A stretch of 64,000 nucleotides of DNA from Acanthosoma haemorrhoidale (taxonomy: Eukaryota; Arthropoda; Insecta; Hemiptera; Acanthosomatidae). The stretch lies in contig OV884015.1 in the NCBI GenBank assembly GCA_930367205.1, forward strand, positions 103,480,509 through 103,544,508. Direction: 5' to 3'. The translations under genes were made by a program, and so were the position numbers. A model generated the notes under the pieces. That model saw nothing but the letters and a program-made list of their open reading frames with translations. It was not told where the DNA came from and did not search any database. This document shows positions 50,101-62,032 of the stretch, in pieces; the stretch's first letter is position 1; every line of letters begins with the position of its first letter.

Positions 50101-51179
50101 GGTATAGTAGCGAGATGTAGACATATTGTTGCGACAACCTATAAAAAAAATGTTCTTGCTTGTTACTGGTTTTTAACGTTGAAGTAAAACACTACGCAGT
50201 ACACATAACACCGACCAGGTAGGAAATATTATCTTTCTTGATATGACAATACAACAAAGGAGTTGAAGAAAAAAAGCAATTTTTAGGCGTCTGCTCATAA
50301 ATAGTATTTAAGTGCGCACAAGAAAACGGGTACGGTCTTGAAAACATAACTGAAAAAATATAAGGCAGAACGTGGTACTAAATACTTGAAGTAATATTAG
50401 GGTCATATATACGTTACAATCCATGAAACAATGGGAAAATACGATAGTATAATTACAGTTAAAAGTATTCTGAAAATACACATTTATACTGAAAACACGC
50501 AAAAACGTAGAACCGGATGTTCGTTCCTGATTACTCAACATACTGGTATGATTTTTGTTATAAAATAATCGATCTATCGACCGAATATGTAGGTGACCCC
50601 TGTGGAGGAGGAGGAAGGCCACGATTGAAATGAATTGTCCACTTCCGCCGAGTGCTGTTGTCGCTTTAAATGTCCACCACCTTGCCGCCGTTTAAAGGGG
50701 ACCATTGTCGACATCTATTTGTCTCTTGTCTATACAACATATTTAATAGTAATTAATTATAATCAAGGAGCTAATGGTGTTGTTATCGTCCCAACTGCCC
50801 TGCCGCTTTTCTGATCTTTTCGTCGTTTAGCCTATTCGATTAAAAACGGACAAAATTTCGACGTGTTGCTCGATTAGTTGGTCTGGTATGAGTTGGTTTG
50901 AACTGCCTATAAGTCTAAGATGGACGTCCGAAAGACGCTAACCTATACATACTAGGCCTTGATGTATGTACACATAGTACTATAGAAACGTTGTACATTA
51001 ATTATAAATTTGATCGAAATCCAACCTGAGCCGATTCCCCAATAAATTCATCTACTCAGTTAAATATTCACCCCTAACTATGAACTCCAGGTATAATAAT
51101 ACGTTCTTTAGGCTTTTCAAGGGCCTTTGAAGTAGCCCATCTTGCCCTGGGTTGCCTATCTACATGTTCTCTCCTTGGC
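50101..51179. other. Non-coding DNA, nothing recognised
   Basis: No gene or shared repeat. A frame at 50308-50622 (-) has no recognisable content. Confidence 0.4.
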
Positions 51180-51440
51180 TTGCGGGTGGTAATAATAAAA
51201 AAAAAAAATTGTTATTTGTTGTATCCTATTGAAATAAATAAATACCGATATTAATGAAAGAAATGGTATGTGCATACCGAATTTCGGAACGAGTCCCATA
51301 AGAATGGTGATTTATCATACTTCAGAGCTGGATTCGAACCCACGCTCGGACACGGGAGTACCTTCAGACACTCCCTTCTCCATTCGTATCTTTACGATAG
51401 TATTATAACTGCTTGCTGTCTTTAGACGGTTTAGGCAGCT
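51180..51440 (-). repeat. Possible tRNA-derived SINE (B box)
   Basis: Read on the minus strand, ggttcgaatcc at 51,340-51,330 is a perfect pol III B box, preceded by a tRNA Ser/Leu-like variable region ('gtgtccgagcgtg'). The A box is weak. The element would run toward 51,190, where an A/T tract lies. No second copy in the window. Confidence 0.33.
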
Positions 51441-52111
51441 TTGCTACAGAATAATATTTGAGAGTTTAAACATGGCGACAATACATTGGCATCACGTAGA
51501 GTACACAGCTCAAGGTTGAACGCTTTGTTTGAGCTGGTTTTGTTTGTCGTTAATTAGGGAGACATTTGTGATTTGTGCCACTGCCGTCACAAGGTCAGAG
51601 TAGAACTAACTAACACGGAGGGGGACGACATACAACTCTGTAACTACATTCTGGGAATGGGGAAATCCGAATTTTGTGCAGTGGCAGCACTGGCCCCGAG
51701 TATTTCCCGGAATCCATCTTTTACGTAATACTCGTTTGAAACGTCTTATTCAGAAGGAATTAATCTCTGATGTTTAATTGAGTGCGAAATGAATCTGTCC
51801 TTGAGTTCACGGAGATACCCGGTGCCTCGTCCAATCACGATTTTAGATCGCTTCAATACATAAGGCATTTTAGATGATGACTACTCAATATTTCTCTATT
51901 ATAACGAATTCTTCTACGAATGAAAACCTAATGCCATCTCCCATGGTCAAAAAAGTAACCGTGTTGTGAATTCCGTGCATTTTCTCTCGACTTCTTGCCC
52001 TGAATTGAACCCACCAATCGTGACGACAGCTTTCGGCCACACCTTTTAGCCACCGATATTAATCAAGCTGCATTAAAACCCGTGGGCTGTGTCAGATACT
52101 GAAATATTGAT
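51441..52111. other. Non-coding DNA, nothing recognised
   Basis: No gene supported. Confidence 0.4.
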
Positions 52112-52351
52112 TTATTGCACTTGGTACATGGCAGGCTTGAAAGTACTCATTGGCGGTTCGAGATCGGGAATCTTCAGGTCCGGATCTGAGATGTGGATCG
52201 GGCGATAATAACACCTATTGCACCACGGAATCTTTATCACCGCTTGGTCCTGCACTGCTCGAGGCGGTGAAACCCTTCCTAATGTTGTCGAGGATAAGGG
52301 CAGCCATCTAGAGCGACCATGGAGAAGGTGACCAGTGCCAACAACGATCAT
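52112..52351 (-). other. Unassigned open frame with overlapping poly(A) signal
   Basis: A minus-strand frame of 79 codons, moderately GC-rich, ends CNRCYYRPIHISDPDLK and later PAMYQVQ before a stop that overlaps AATAAA at about 52,110. That looks like the end of a transcript or retrocopy. I recognise no family. It lies only about 500 bases upstream of the Tob exon on the other strand. It could also be the 3' end of a transposon. Confidence 0.28.
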
Positions 52352-52876
52352 TGGTCATCTAGATATTGTACACATGTTGAGTTATTGACCACCTATCTAA
52401 CGGTAGGTCTCTTTTAGATGGATAGATAAAAAAAAAACTTTATTCCGGGCCCATGCTTGGTATTAATAACATTAAGTTACCGATTAATAAACTCAGTGAC
52501 TAGCAGGAAATAAATAATACAACTCAAACAGAAAATAAAGATTATACTTACCTCAGAAAGAAAAACAAACTCCTCACACACAAAACAATCGATAAAAATA
52601 AAAAACTCCAAATAAAATACAGAATAAAAAACACTAGTATGTAATACCGACAATAAAATTGATAAATTTATTCCTCTATCAAACCCAAATTCCATTAGAG
52701 TCAACTAGAATATAATTCTGTCTGGTAATAAAAGTCATACAAGGTTAGCATAAGAAATGTACTAGTATTTTTTTTTTTGTTTAACTGCATTTATAAGGCT
52801 TTATGTCTGTTTATTTTATTATTATAAGCCTTCATTGTGAAACAAGCAATTAACGTACATATTATTTGTTTTACAG
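52352..52876. other. Upstream flank or intron of Tob ending in a splice acceptor
   Basis: AT-rich DNA. The last bases, tatttgttttacag at 52,863-52,876, form a good 3' splice site for the Tob coding exon. Confidence 0.6.
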
Positions 52877-52995
52877 ATCGAAGTGAACATTGGGGAGAGC
52901 TTAGACGAGGGCAGAGAATCGAAGCGAGAACGACGAAGCGGGAACTGGTGATCCCGTTATATGCGAAACATCTGAAACTACAGCCGCGGGACAAG
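52877..52995 (+). other. Tob: Tob exon, 5' UTR part
   Basis: These 119 bases lie between the predicted splice acceptor and the conserved initiator ATG. No stop interrupts the Tob frame here, so an N-terminal extension cannot be excluded if an upstream exon supplied an in-frame ATG. I choose the ATG at 52,996 because the family protein begins there ([11 protein letters not shown]). Confidence 0.65.
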
Positions 52996-54051
52996 ATGCA
53001 TATAGAGGTGCAAGTGGCGCTCAACTTTGTCATCTCCTACCTGTACAACAAGCTGCCCAGGCGAAGGGTAAACATCTTCGGGGAGGAGTTGGAGAAGGCG
53101 CTCAAAGACAAGTTCCGAGGACACTGGTACCCTGAGAAGCCGTTCAAGGGCTCCGCCTTCAGGTGCCTAAAGACAGGGGACCCAGTAGATGCAGTGTTTG
53201 AACGAGCGGCACGGGAGAGCGGGGTCCCAATCCAGGACATCCTGGAGAACCTGCCTGCAGATCTGGCAGTTTGGGTTGACCCTGGTGAGGTCTCCTACCG
53301 GATCGGCGAGAAGGGGACGATCAAGGTGCTGTACAACGAGGCCAACGACGTCCATGAGGAGGACCGAGAAGTGATCAAAACCTTCAACCCAGAGGCCCAG
53401 TGTTTCAGGCCCATCGAGGCTGGACTTGGGGCCCTCAGCTTGAGCCCCAAAGGGGGGCAGTCCCCGCCCCTGTCCCAGGACAGTGGGCTATCCCCAGCCC
53501 TCAAGGCCCCTGCATCCCCTAGTCCATCCACCTTCATGTCCCGGGCCAGCCAGCCCCTCACCTTCACCACCGCCACCTTCGCTCAGACCAAGTTTGGCAG
53601 CACCAAACTCAAGACCAACAGCAAGAGGGCAAACAGGTACTGTACTCAGCCATCATGGCAAATGCTATTTCCAATCTCAACTAATAATGTCCTACTTAAT
53701 CACTAATGGCTTTGATGTTGCAGGATGTCGCCTACGGAGTTCTCTAACTACATCAAGCAACGGGCCATGCAACAGCAGCAGAGCGGTCACCACAGCTTGC
53801 ACCCCGGATCTCCTGGGCGCTCCCTATCTCCGCCCCATGACTTCCTCTACCCTCCGTACTATGGCTACCCTGGGTCGGAGATCTACCACAAGTTTCCCTA
53901 CTTGGAACCATACTACCCCGGAGGCTCTGGGAACAGTGGGCAGCAGGGTAGTAGCCAGGCAACGGAGGCAGCTCCCAGCAAGCAACAACAGCTGATCGAC
54001 TCACTGGCCAGCTTCTCCGCAGGCTACCAGCACCTCCTCGTAGCCAACTAA
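52996..54051 (+). CDS. Tob: Tob/BTG anti-proliferative (APRO) family protein, 322 residues, two exons
   Basis: Tob proteins link the CCR4-NOT deadenylase to mRNAs and restrain cell proliferation. Exons are 52,996-53,636 and 53,724-54,051. The 87-nt intron has gtactg and ttgcag borders and splits an Arg codon after its second base (phase 2). The spliced ORF is 969 nt including the stop. Residues 1 to about 115 are the APRO domain: [20 protein letters not shown] at the start, box A around [15 protein letters not shown] and [16 protein letters not shown], box B around [16 protein letters not shown] Ser/Pro-rich linker follows (LSLSPK, QSPPLSQ), with possible proline-directed phosphorylation sites. 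Next is the conserved [20 protein letters not shown] block spanning the splice junction, SNYIKQR, a Gln-rich piece, and the C-terminus YQHLLVAN. I could not recognise a PAM2 motif. Retaining the intron would end the protein about 23 residues after the junction. The gene looks intact; family assignment is very secure. Confidence 0.95.
53637..53723 (+). other. Tob: Tob intron (87 nt)
   Basis: Donor aacag/gtactg and acceptor gatgttgcag. Excising it joins KTNSKRAN to [13 protein letters not shown] through a split Arg codon and restores the family's conserved block, which supports the borders. Frame stops are present in the intron. Confidence 0.9.
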
Positions 54052-57000
54052 ATCAAGGCTTAGGCAGCCCAAATGATACCGTCTTCTCATCTCCCCATCT
54101 TCCTTTGTCATATCTATACATACTTAGGCTAATAACTAGTCCTGTCAAATTTTTTTTATTTTTATAAATAATTTTATACACTTTATAGTTTATGCAGCTT
54201 TAGGCTCCAGCAAAGACAAATTACAAGTGTTGCTTGAGGTATCTTACAAACAAATTATAGCTACACTTCATAGCGATCGATTCATTCATTTTATTTGAAA
54301 GAATTATGTAGCGTTTCTACAAGACCTTTCTACTTAATCTGTTAGAACCAGCCGCTTTGTCAAGGTACTTCAGGTGATATATTTATGTGACTTAAAAAGT
54401 TCGACTTGCCAGTAATTTTTTATTTATTTATTTTTGTAAATTTTTCGACTCGGTTAAAATCATTGAGCCCAAAGATTGAGTTAAAACTGAGAACCTATTA
54501 AAAAAAATTGACTTTGCTATTTTAAGTAAAAAGAAAAAAAATATATTGAAATTATTATGTGGATCTCACCCTTAAACTTTCCAAACGTTGTGTTGCCTTC
54601 AACTGTGATTCTGGCCTTAGTTCAATATTTTCGGGCTTTGAGGGATAAATATTGCTTTATATATGGCCTTATTAATGTTTAAATATCTCAAATTTATTTG
54701 TTATCAATTGTAATAAGTGTAAAAACTGTTATCTTCGGGGAAGTTAGGTTACAAGAAATTTTTTTTTTTAAATTAAAAAAAGGAAAGAATGATTAGGAAT
54801 GCCAAAGAGACTGTAAAACAGAGACGAGGATGGCTGTCTGTTAGGCAGCACCCCCATCCACCCAAACACGTGGAAGCTGTACAACGGCCAAGACCAGAAG
54901 CCCTAAGCTGCCCCAGAGCTCGACGGAAACCTATTTAACAAGTTCTGTACTAAAAGTAATGGAAAAGGCTAAAAGGCGTAAACGCTGAATTAGATTTTTT
55001 ATAATTAAATAATTTATTTTTCATACATACAGAATAGTTGAATTATTTTAGTGAAATTTAATAGTATTAATTGGAATACTATGTTTAACTGTGTAAATAA
55101 TAGCGTTCATTCGACGCGCTGTAAAAATGAATGTAAATTTGATAATTTTGTTTATCTGATTCTGTTATTGTGATTAAACGAGCTTGGTAAGAGATGCGGG
55201 AATTGTTAAGTCATGAGGGAAGTGATAGAAGAAAATGTGCCAGACTTGTACTAGTCAAAGGGGGTCCTTGCATTTCCCACCATACCTCATCGCTACCAAA
55301 CCCCTCCTTTGGAGTCCTAGTGAGCTGTTCGGTACCTGAAAATTGAAAAAATCATTATTTATGTACGTACTCTCCTCACTCCTTCGACGTATCCTTTAAT
55401 AGCTTTCTCACTTCAATATCTCATTATGTTATCTTGTTCCGACTGAAAAAAAACAAAAAAACACTAAAATGTTGAAAAAAAGAGGAAAATATGAAAAACG
55501 AAGGTTCTTCCCATGCTATTTCAATGCAACAGTATTGATATGATTTCTTGTATTATAATATCCCCAGAACTTTTCAAGGTGAAAGTATTACAGTACATAA
55601 TAGATTTTTTATATTTATTTAATTTTTCATCTTTTGTATTATTTTATATGAAATGTTTGATAGGCAACTTGCCATTTTATATTTTTTTGGTTGAATATTT
55701 TATATTACTTTTTATATATAAAACAAAAAAATAAGGAAATGAAAAAAAAAAAAATTGTTAAACCATTTTTGTAGACGAACTCGTTTCAATATTTTTATAC
55801 TGTCGGTTACAATACTTTTACATTTTAGAGGCTAGTTTGTATTATAAATATATATATTATGTGAAGATCAAAAGTAAAATTTTAGAAATATATTTCTACC
55901 CATGGGGATTCCGAATTCCTTTCGATAATTTCATCTGTCTACAAATTTGCTGCATCTTGGTAGTTTTACAAACAGTTTATGTTTTCTAACCTGTGGTTAA
56001 TATTACAGTGTTGTAATTTATCCGTGAATAGATAGTGTTTTTGAATGATGAATAGATTTAGGGCTACAAACGAATAGGATTTTGTACTCTATTTACCAAC
56101 TGAGGCAAACATACTTGTGGGAGAAAATCCTGCCCCTACCCTTTTGCATGTTCTTTATATCAATGTGATTGTTAACAAGTTAGATTATTAACATTTATCT
56201 CATATATATGATAGTATACATATATATTTTTTATTAAACAGAGTTTTTGCACTATGTTAATCATGCATGGATATTCTGAACGATATGAATAATAATTTGA
56301 TCAATGAAAATGAATATTTGTACTTTAGTATTTTTGTACTGTGACAACATTTTGTAAACTTAGACTAAGATAATTTAGTGTAAACTACATTGTTTTGTGG
56401 TTGTGTTCCTTTTATCACTCATTTTTATTTTATTTTTTTGTTACATTAAAAATTACCTATTATATATTTTATACTAGGAATTTTAGAAGCTTTTCTATTT
56501 TTGAATATCACTAGGCCAATTATGATGTCCTTTTCGATGTTGAAATTTTCTAGTTTAGTGTAATATAAATTGGTGTAACTCATATATGGAGTGTCTTTTT
56601 TAAGGGCGTTCATTGTACCGAATTCGAACTATGCTGCCACATGCTTGTTGTGAATACTTCTACTTAACTTTTCCGCGATTAAATTAATCCATATATTACT
56701 AGTCATTGTTGTTAATTTTGTTTATAGATGTGATATGATGGTTGCTAAGTATTTACAATATTATATTACAACATTCCTTAGTGCTCCCGGTAGTGTTCAT
56801 GTAAACCAGTCAAATTATCACACAACATATTAAAGTATGGTTTGTACAGTGAACGTTCATTTATTTTTATTTTTTTAATTCTTTTCTTTGTATCAGACCA
56901 ATACGGTGTTAAAGTTACCTAGGGGATTGTTAAGCATCCATGTAGATAAAATTATAGAAAAATTCACTTCACTTTACTTTAATGATGTACATTTATGTAT

Positions 57001-57135
57001 AGCTAGTTTTGTTTATATCTTATATATTTTTTATTTTAATAAATTCTAGTTCTAATAGTATATTGTTATTATTTTTGTATGATGTATTTTTATCTTTTGA
57101 TTTTTTTTCAAATAAATTTATATGTTTGTTTATTT
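54052..57135 (+). other. Tob: Candidate Tob 3' UTR, about 3 kb, AT-rich
   Basis: No gene or repeat is seen in this stretch, which is extremely AT-rich with many ATTTA words, as in unstable regulatory mRNAs. A Pumilio-type word, tgtaaata, is at 55,092-55,099. The first good polyadenylation signals are at 57,038 and 57,111. A long 3' UTR is an inference; a shorter form ending at a non-canonical signal is possible. The frame at 55513-55734 is low-complexity and not called. Confidence 0.5.
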
Positions 57136-57150
57136 GTGTTTTGCTTTATT
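57038..57150 (+). terminator. Candidate Tob polyadenylation site
   Basis: AATAAA occurs at 57,038-57,043 and 57,111-57,116, the second followed by a G/T-rich stretch (57,121-57,155) of the kind that directs cleavage. Confidence 0.5.
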
Positions 57151-59939
57151 TTGCTCGTTTGAAGTAGTTTACAGATTAACAACAGTTCAAATCAGATAGA
57201 TGGATTACTTTTTATTTTTGTTATTATAAATAAATTGATAATTTATCAAAATGTCCCAGTTGAAATAATCGGTGTTAGTAACATTTATTATTTACCATAA
57301 GATACAAATTGTTTGTATGAGGAAAAAATTCATGGATGATATAAGAATAAGGACATGGGTAAAAAGCACCTTTATATTTTTATCTAGATATAGTCTGTAT
57401 TAGCGGTTAGACCATATTACATAAAACATTTTTGGATTGCGATATGAATTATTAGTCCAAAACTAAGATTAAGCTATGTACCTGTTTAATAATTAACGAA
57501 ATATCCGACAGTTGATAAAAAAAAAAAGGCTTCAGCTATTTGTACCATGCCAGAGGCGATATGCCAGTGTGGCAATGCAATGTGTGTATCGGTGACGTAA
57601 ATGTTACTAGTTGTATTTGCAAATGTGGTTATTCCAGTATTCTCAAGCGTGGCCGCAAGCCATAGGCCTAAAGGAGACCACACTGTATACATCTGTGTAA
57701 GACCTTCATACTTGTTACATTTGCTTCAATCTTTAGTCAGCTTATTGTCAATCACAACTATGACATCTACCCTACCGACGAGCAGCCCATTTTCAAATCA
57801 TTAAATAATGCTTGAAAAATAAACAACGAAAGAGAGCTTATTAAATAAAAGCATCAAATAAGGGTGACAACCTGACTGACATTCATCAGCCTTCAGGCGT
57901 GCTAGGAAAATCTTGTTGTTATATATTTCACATTTAGGAACCTTCACTTCAATGGTCAATCAGAACACTTGTTATTAGCTAAAGCTAATCATAAAAAGTG
58001 TAATGTAATAGTTTATTACAAGGTTTAATGTTGATTTGTTTAAATTGTTTTCAATAGGCATTATTTTGTTAATAAAAATTTAAATGATTCTAATGAAGAT
58101 TTTAATTAATTATTCAATATAATTGTAGACCGATGTGCTGTTGAAACCTTTAAAAAACAAAGACACATTTCATTTATTGTATTTGTTACTAATATAATAA
58201 ATGTAAAATAAAAGTGTCCTTGAAGCCACAATGTTTGATGTTCGGCTTAGTGGTGATGGCAGAGAGCGTGTGGAGGTTCCTACCTAAAGGACATCTCGAG
58301 CAAAAGGTCGGATTAAAATCAATTAAAATATTAATGTACTAACTTATCGATATCTGTGTTTCCAAAACTTTTTTCTACTGTCGAACCTTCTTACTGCAAT
58401 TTTTAATATATCGTCAATGTCTTTAAAGTAAAATAAAAATACAATTTATAAAATGATGTTAAATAGTTTTAATAGTTGAAATTTACATAGTTAATTTATT
58501 AGTTAATGCTCTTGCACTGTTTTTGAAATAGCAAACGGCTCGGCAAGCCCATTCTCGTAACAAAAGCGAACGCTAGATCACTGTATTTCTAGTGTCTGTA
58601 CCGAAGATTGATTTGCAAAAATGGTTACGCTGTTATTTGTGATGCAGCAAACAGTTTGCTAGTGACAAATGCCTCAAATGTAAACAGTAGAAGGCTATGG
58701 ATATGTTATTTACGCTATAGTATTTTCTTTTGTGTTGTCCTGAACAAGCCGCCTTGCTTTGCTCAGGTGTCAATCAATAGTTCTATTGTAGTTTTGTTTT
58801 GTTATTTAGGTGTACATTTGATAAAAAGCTACCTTAGTCAAATAATTTATACTCACTGTTTATAATGGTGTATAAATGTGTAAGATACTATATATGTATA
58901 TATTATATAATTTTTCATATTGTACTAAAGTTGAAGTTTTTAAGTTTATATTAAAATGTGTTTCCAGCATTCTTAGTGATATGTTGTGTGTGTTATTTCT
59001 TTATACTATTCCCGAGCCTAGCCCTTTTAGCCTACACTCTTGCCGCTGCACAACTGCACCTTGCTTGTATGCCGTAAAGTAATTGCTAGTGCTAGTGCTA
59101 AGAAATTCAATTGGGTTAGCGTCAATGCCCGCAATTTCTACTTTTTCTGAATTTTCAGGGATGTTAACAACCCACTTCATATCCTAACAATGCATTTGCA
59201 ACTGAAAAAGTCATCTGATTGAATAAAATAGAAAAAATTCTTATTCTAGTTCTCACATGAATAATAATGGAGTACAGATAAATAAATTAAATTTTAGTAA
59301 ACATAACAGAAATAAAACAAAACAGTAAATGCCTCGTTTTAAAGTTTGTTTTACAAACATTTCAGTGAATAAATGCATACATAAATATATAATAAAAATG
59401 AAAAAGTGTGTATAATCGAACATTTAATTAAAAAGAAAAAAGAGGTTTATTAGAGGGGACTAGGTTGTAGTTGTAGACATAGGATTAAGTGATATTTATG
59501 TATATTAATAGAAGAATATACATTAATATAACAATAATATTAATAATGAATACTCAATTTCTAAGGAAGCAAGATGAGTTGCTGGAATAGAAGGGTTTTG
59601 AAGGTACGTAAGGATCAAGCAGAGCAGATATTAGGAGGGAAAGCGTTTCATGGCTCGCTTAAACCTGTCCCCAAATGCTATTGACAAAACCCAATATGCA
59701 CTAAAACGACCGTTGTATAAATGGAAAAATGAGATATTTTTTCAGCTCAAATCATCCAAGTTATAGAGGGCATAACTAATTTTATCTAAGGAAGTTGAAA
59801 TTGAACACTCAACAAAGTCATTTAAAAAATAAAAAACCATTAAAGAAAGTTTTCACCAATTATTATATTCAAATAGAAAAACTAAATTAGAAAAAACAAA
59901 ACCCTAAAAGACTGTTTTATTAAAAAGGGAACATAAAAC
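57151..59939. other. Intergenic AT-rich DNA, nothing recognised
   Basis: The longest stretch without any repeat family recognised here. Small frames at 57486-57804, 58608-59082 have no family content. Confidence 0.45.
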
Positions 59940-60464
59940 TGAACAAAAAATTGAAAAAGGTAGTCATTTTTTTAATTTCTCTTTTATGATGCCGAGCGAC
60001 TCCGTCATTTTTTGTCTTTACTTCTTCAACGTCCGCAAAACACTTTCCTTTCATGTTCCTTTTCATTTGGTGAAATAAAAAGAAGTTGAGGGGATGACTA
60101 GAGAGAATGGGGTACATTGGTCATACTATTTTCGGTCAAAAATCGGCGCACAGAGAGGGCTGTGTGAGTGGAAGCGTTGCAGACCCTTCTCATCCCCAAA
60201 TCTTCACTTAAAATTCGCTGTCCTCTAAAACTCCAAGTCACTCCGGATTTCTCAGCATCTTTGGAGTTCAATCGTCGATCATCCACGACCGACTAAGGAT
60301 CTTGGTTCCGTCGAAGGACGTCCAGAGCGAGGTTGATCATTAATTGACATTTACCACTTTTAAAAAGGGGAAACCCACTGAAGCACTTGGGTTTTCCCCA
60401 AGATATCAACCTTGTAGGATGCTTTTAACACTTCTGAAATTAACACAAGCCGAACGAAAACTTC
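59940..60464 (-). pseudogene. Second mariner-type transposase remnant with internal deletion
   Basis: Minus strand, three frames. The N-terminal piece (60,464-60,330) reads VFVRLVLISEVLKASYK and GKTQVLQWVSPFKSGK, the helix-turn-helix region with the Arg/Gly-Arg-Pro-Ser linker following in another frame. The middle piece (60,286-60,098) reads DRRLNSKDAEKSG and ILSEDLGMRRVC, then jumps at about 60,178 to ASTHTALSVRRFLTENSMT, part of the catalytic domain. The C-terminal piece (to about 59,960) reads NFFLFHQMKRNMKGK and FADVEEVK. The first two catalytic Asp are lost and the third is Asn (HPLNFFLF). It is a different mariner family from the one at 1-637. Confidence 0.82.
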
Positions 60465-60532
60465 TCCAGTGACAGCAATTGGCATAGTGACTGCTGAAGC
60501 TGCTTTACTCGGTCCTGCCGGCGAAACCCGGT

Positions 60533-60761
60533 ATCGGGTCGTCACGAGGGAGGTGCCTGGTTACCCTAGCCCTGGTGACAAAGTGAGGGTTGTTTGAGTT
60601 TATAACCTGGACAATCGTTTCATGACGGCTTTACTATCTGACTCCATTTTTTGATAGGTATGTGCCCCGACAGTGCACTATGTTCAGGAGAAGAGGTATA
60701 GGGTAGGTTATAGGTAGTTTGTGTGGTCTTGGAATGACCACGAATTCCCACTCTCAGATAA
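60533..60761 (+). mobile_element. Partial copy of the 15-kb inverted-repeat element
   Basis: Matches 15,865-15,640 read on the other strand, from 'cgggtcgtcacgag' through 'ctggacaatcg', 'tgccccgacagtgcactatg' and 'cttggaatgaccacgaattc'. It ends abruptly against the LINE fragment at 60,762. Only the first third of the element is present. Confidence 0.7.
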
Positions 60762-61229
60762 TACCGGGTTGGTCATGTATTGCAACCAATCGAAGAATTT
60801 GATATGTCTAGGTTCACTGTTTCTCTGTTGCTCGAATGAAGTATGTCAGACCACTTTCATCAGTATACCGTTTTGAGTCGCCTCGCTGTCGTATCCGTCA
60901 GATGACGAAACAGCGGTGCACCATACAGCAGAGCAGGTCTGAGTACATACACTCTTGAATATCAATAGCTTTAGACGCAGTAATAGATTGGGTAAGTCAA
61001 TAAATGCGTAAGCCGATATGACTTCGTGCGAGTTTGCTTCAACTTCTTCGCAAAATGGTTACTAAAACGGAGGTTTATGTCCATCTTAATGCCCAGATAT
61101 ACTAGGCTGGTGAGTTTTTCTGCGTTCCTACAGTGTAAGTAGGCAGCGGACTTTTTCCCTTTTGGAAAGAGAAAATCACGCAGTCAGTCTTACCCGCGTT
61201 TACAGAGATATTGAGTCTCCCCAATCTCT
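60762..61229 (-). mobile_element. Second LINE family, RT C-terminal fragment, sublineage C
   Basis: Minus strand from 61,229. It reads NISVNAGKTDCVIFSFQKGK, then VYLGIKMDINLRFSNHFAKK and YSRVYVLRPALLYGAPLF, the typical region after the palm in jockey/R1-type reverse transcriptases. It continues through the tail shared with 63.0-63.3 kb (about 60,880-60,770). It is truncated at its 3' end where it meets the previous entry. Frameshifts and stops are present. Confidence 0.75.
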
Positions 61230-61230
61230 C

Positions 61231-61592
61231 ACTGATCATTACACTACGCCACTAATCCCTATAATGCTCCTCGGATACTAAAACGGCAGTGGCCTCGTGG
61301 CCTGCTATAAACGCTTAACAGTGGGAGTCCTGGCAATGGCCAGTTTCTCCTATCATGTCCTGAGCGTCTGTGGCTCTCGCGCTCTTGGTCAGGGACGCGG
61401 CTGACGGAGGAGCTTGGGAGACTTCCGCTTCCTCTTTCACATGCGATGGAGGTGGATTTGGGAGGCCTCTGGGCTGTTTGTAAATACTGTGTGAATGAAA
61501 ATTGTAAATATTGTATGAATGAGATCATTTATCCCAATTACTTATTGCCCAATAAGGCAGATTGTAATTTTATCATAATAAAGTTGTTTCAT
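61231..61592 (+). mobile_element. Jockey-like LINE 3' end, 5'-truncated
   Basis: The last 25 or so codons of the main LINE ORF (from 'cattacactacgccac'), then the 3' UTR with two deletions, and 'aataaagttgttt' at about 61,578-61,590 followed by an A-rich stretch. No clear target duplication. Confidence 0.83.
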
Positions 61593-62032
61593 CATAAAAC
61601 AAAAAAAAGTGGAGTACAATTTAGTCTTCTATGACAACACGCTACAGAACACTTACAAAGGCTTAAACCAAAAAGTAAATCATAAATAAAGAAAAGGTAT
61701 TAAAAAACTTCTTCACAGTGTAAGAAAACTAAAGAGGGTTTTTCTCGCACGCACGGTACAAACAACTACTGATAACCAAAGCAGCCGCTTGACTGCATGT
61801 CGATCTACTTGTTAATTAGTCACAGGTAATTGCTGACGAAGTCCTTCGTGAATGTCTCTAATAAGTGCCAATATGCTGCAACAATGCTTTACTTATGCTA
61901 TGGAGTGACAAGATGTTCAACATATGACTGTTCAGTTTAGCGAGACTACACGTGCTCAATGTAATTTACAAAATTAATTCCACTTTAAAATTCTATTCGA
62001 CTTATGCATAACTGGCGGCAGACACTTTGAGG
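61593..62032. other. Intron or intergenic DNA, nothing recognised
   Basis: AT-rich. It ends in the acceptor-like 'gcataactggcggcag' used by the next entry. Confidence 0.4.

Noticed and set aside
53167..53576. Minus-strand and other-frame ORFs over Tob
   Set aside because: Shadows of the GC-rich Tob coding exon.
55513..55734. 73-codon + strand frame in the Tob 3' UTR
   Set aside because: Phe/Leu/Ile-rich product of AT-rich sequence without domain.
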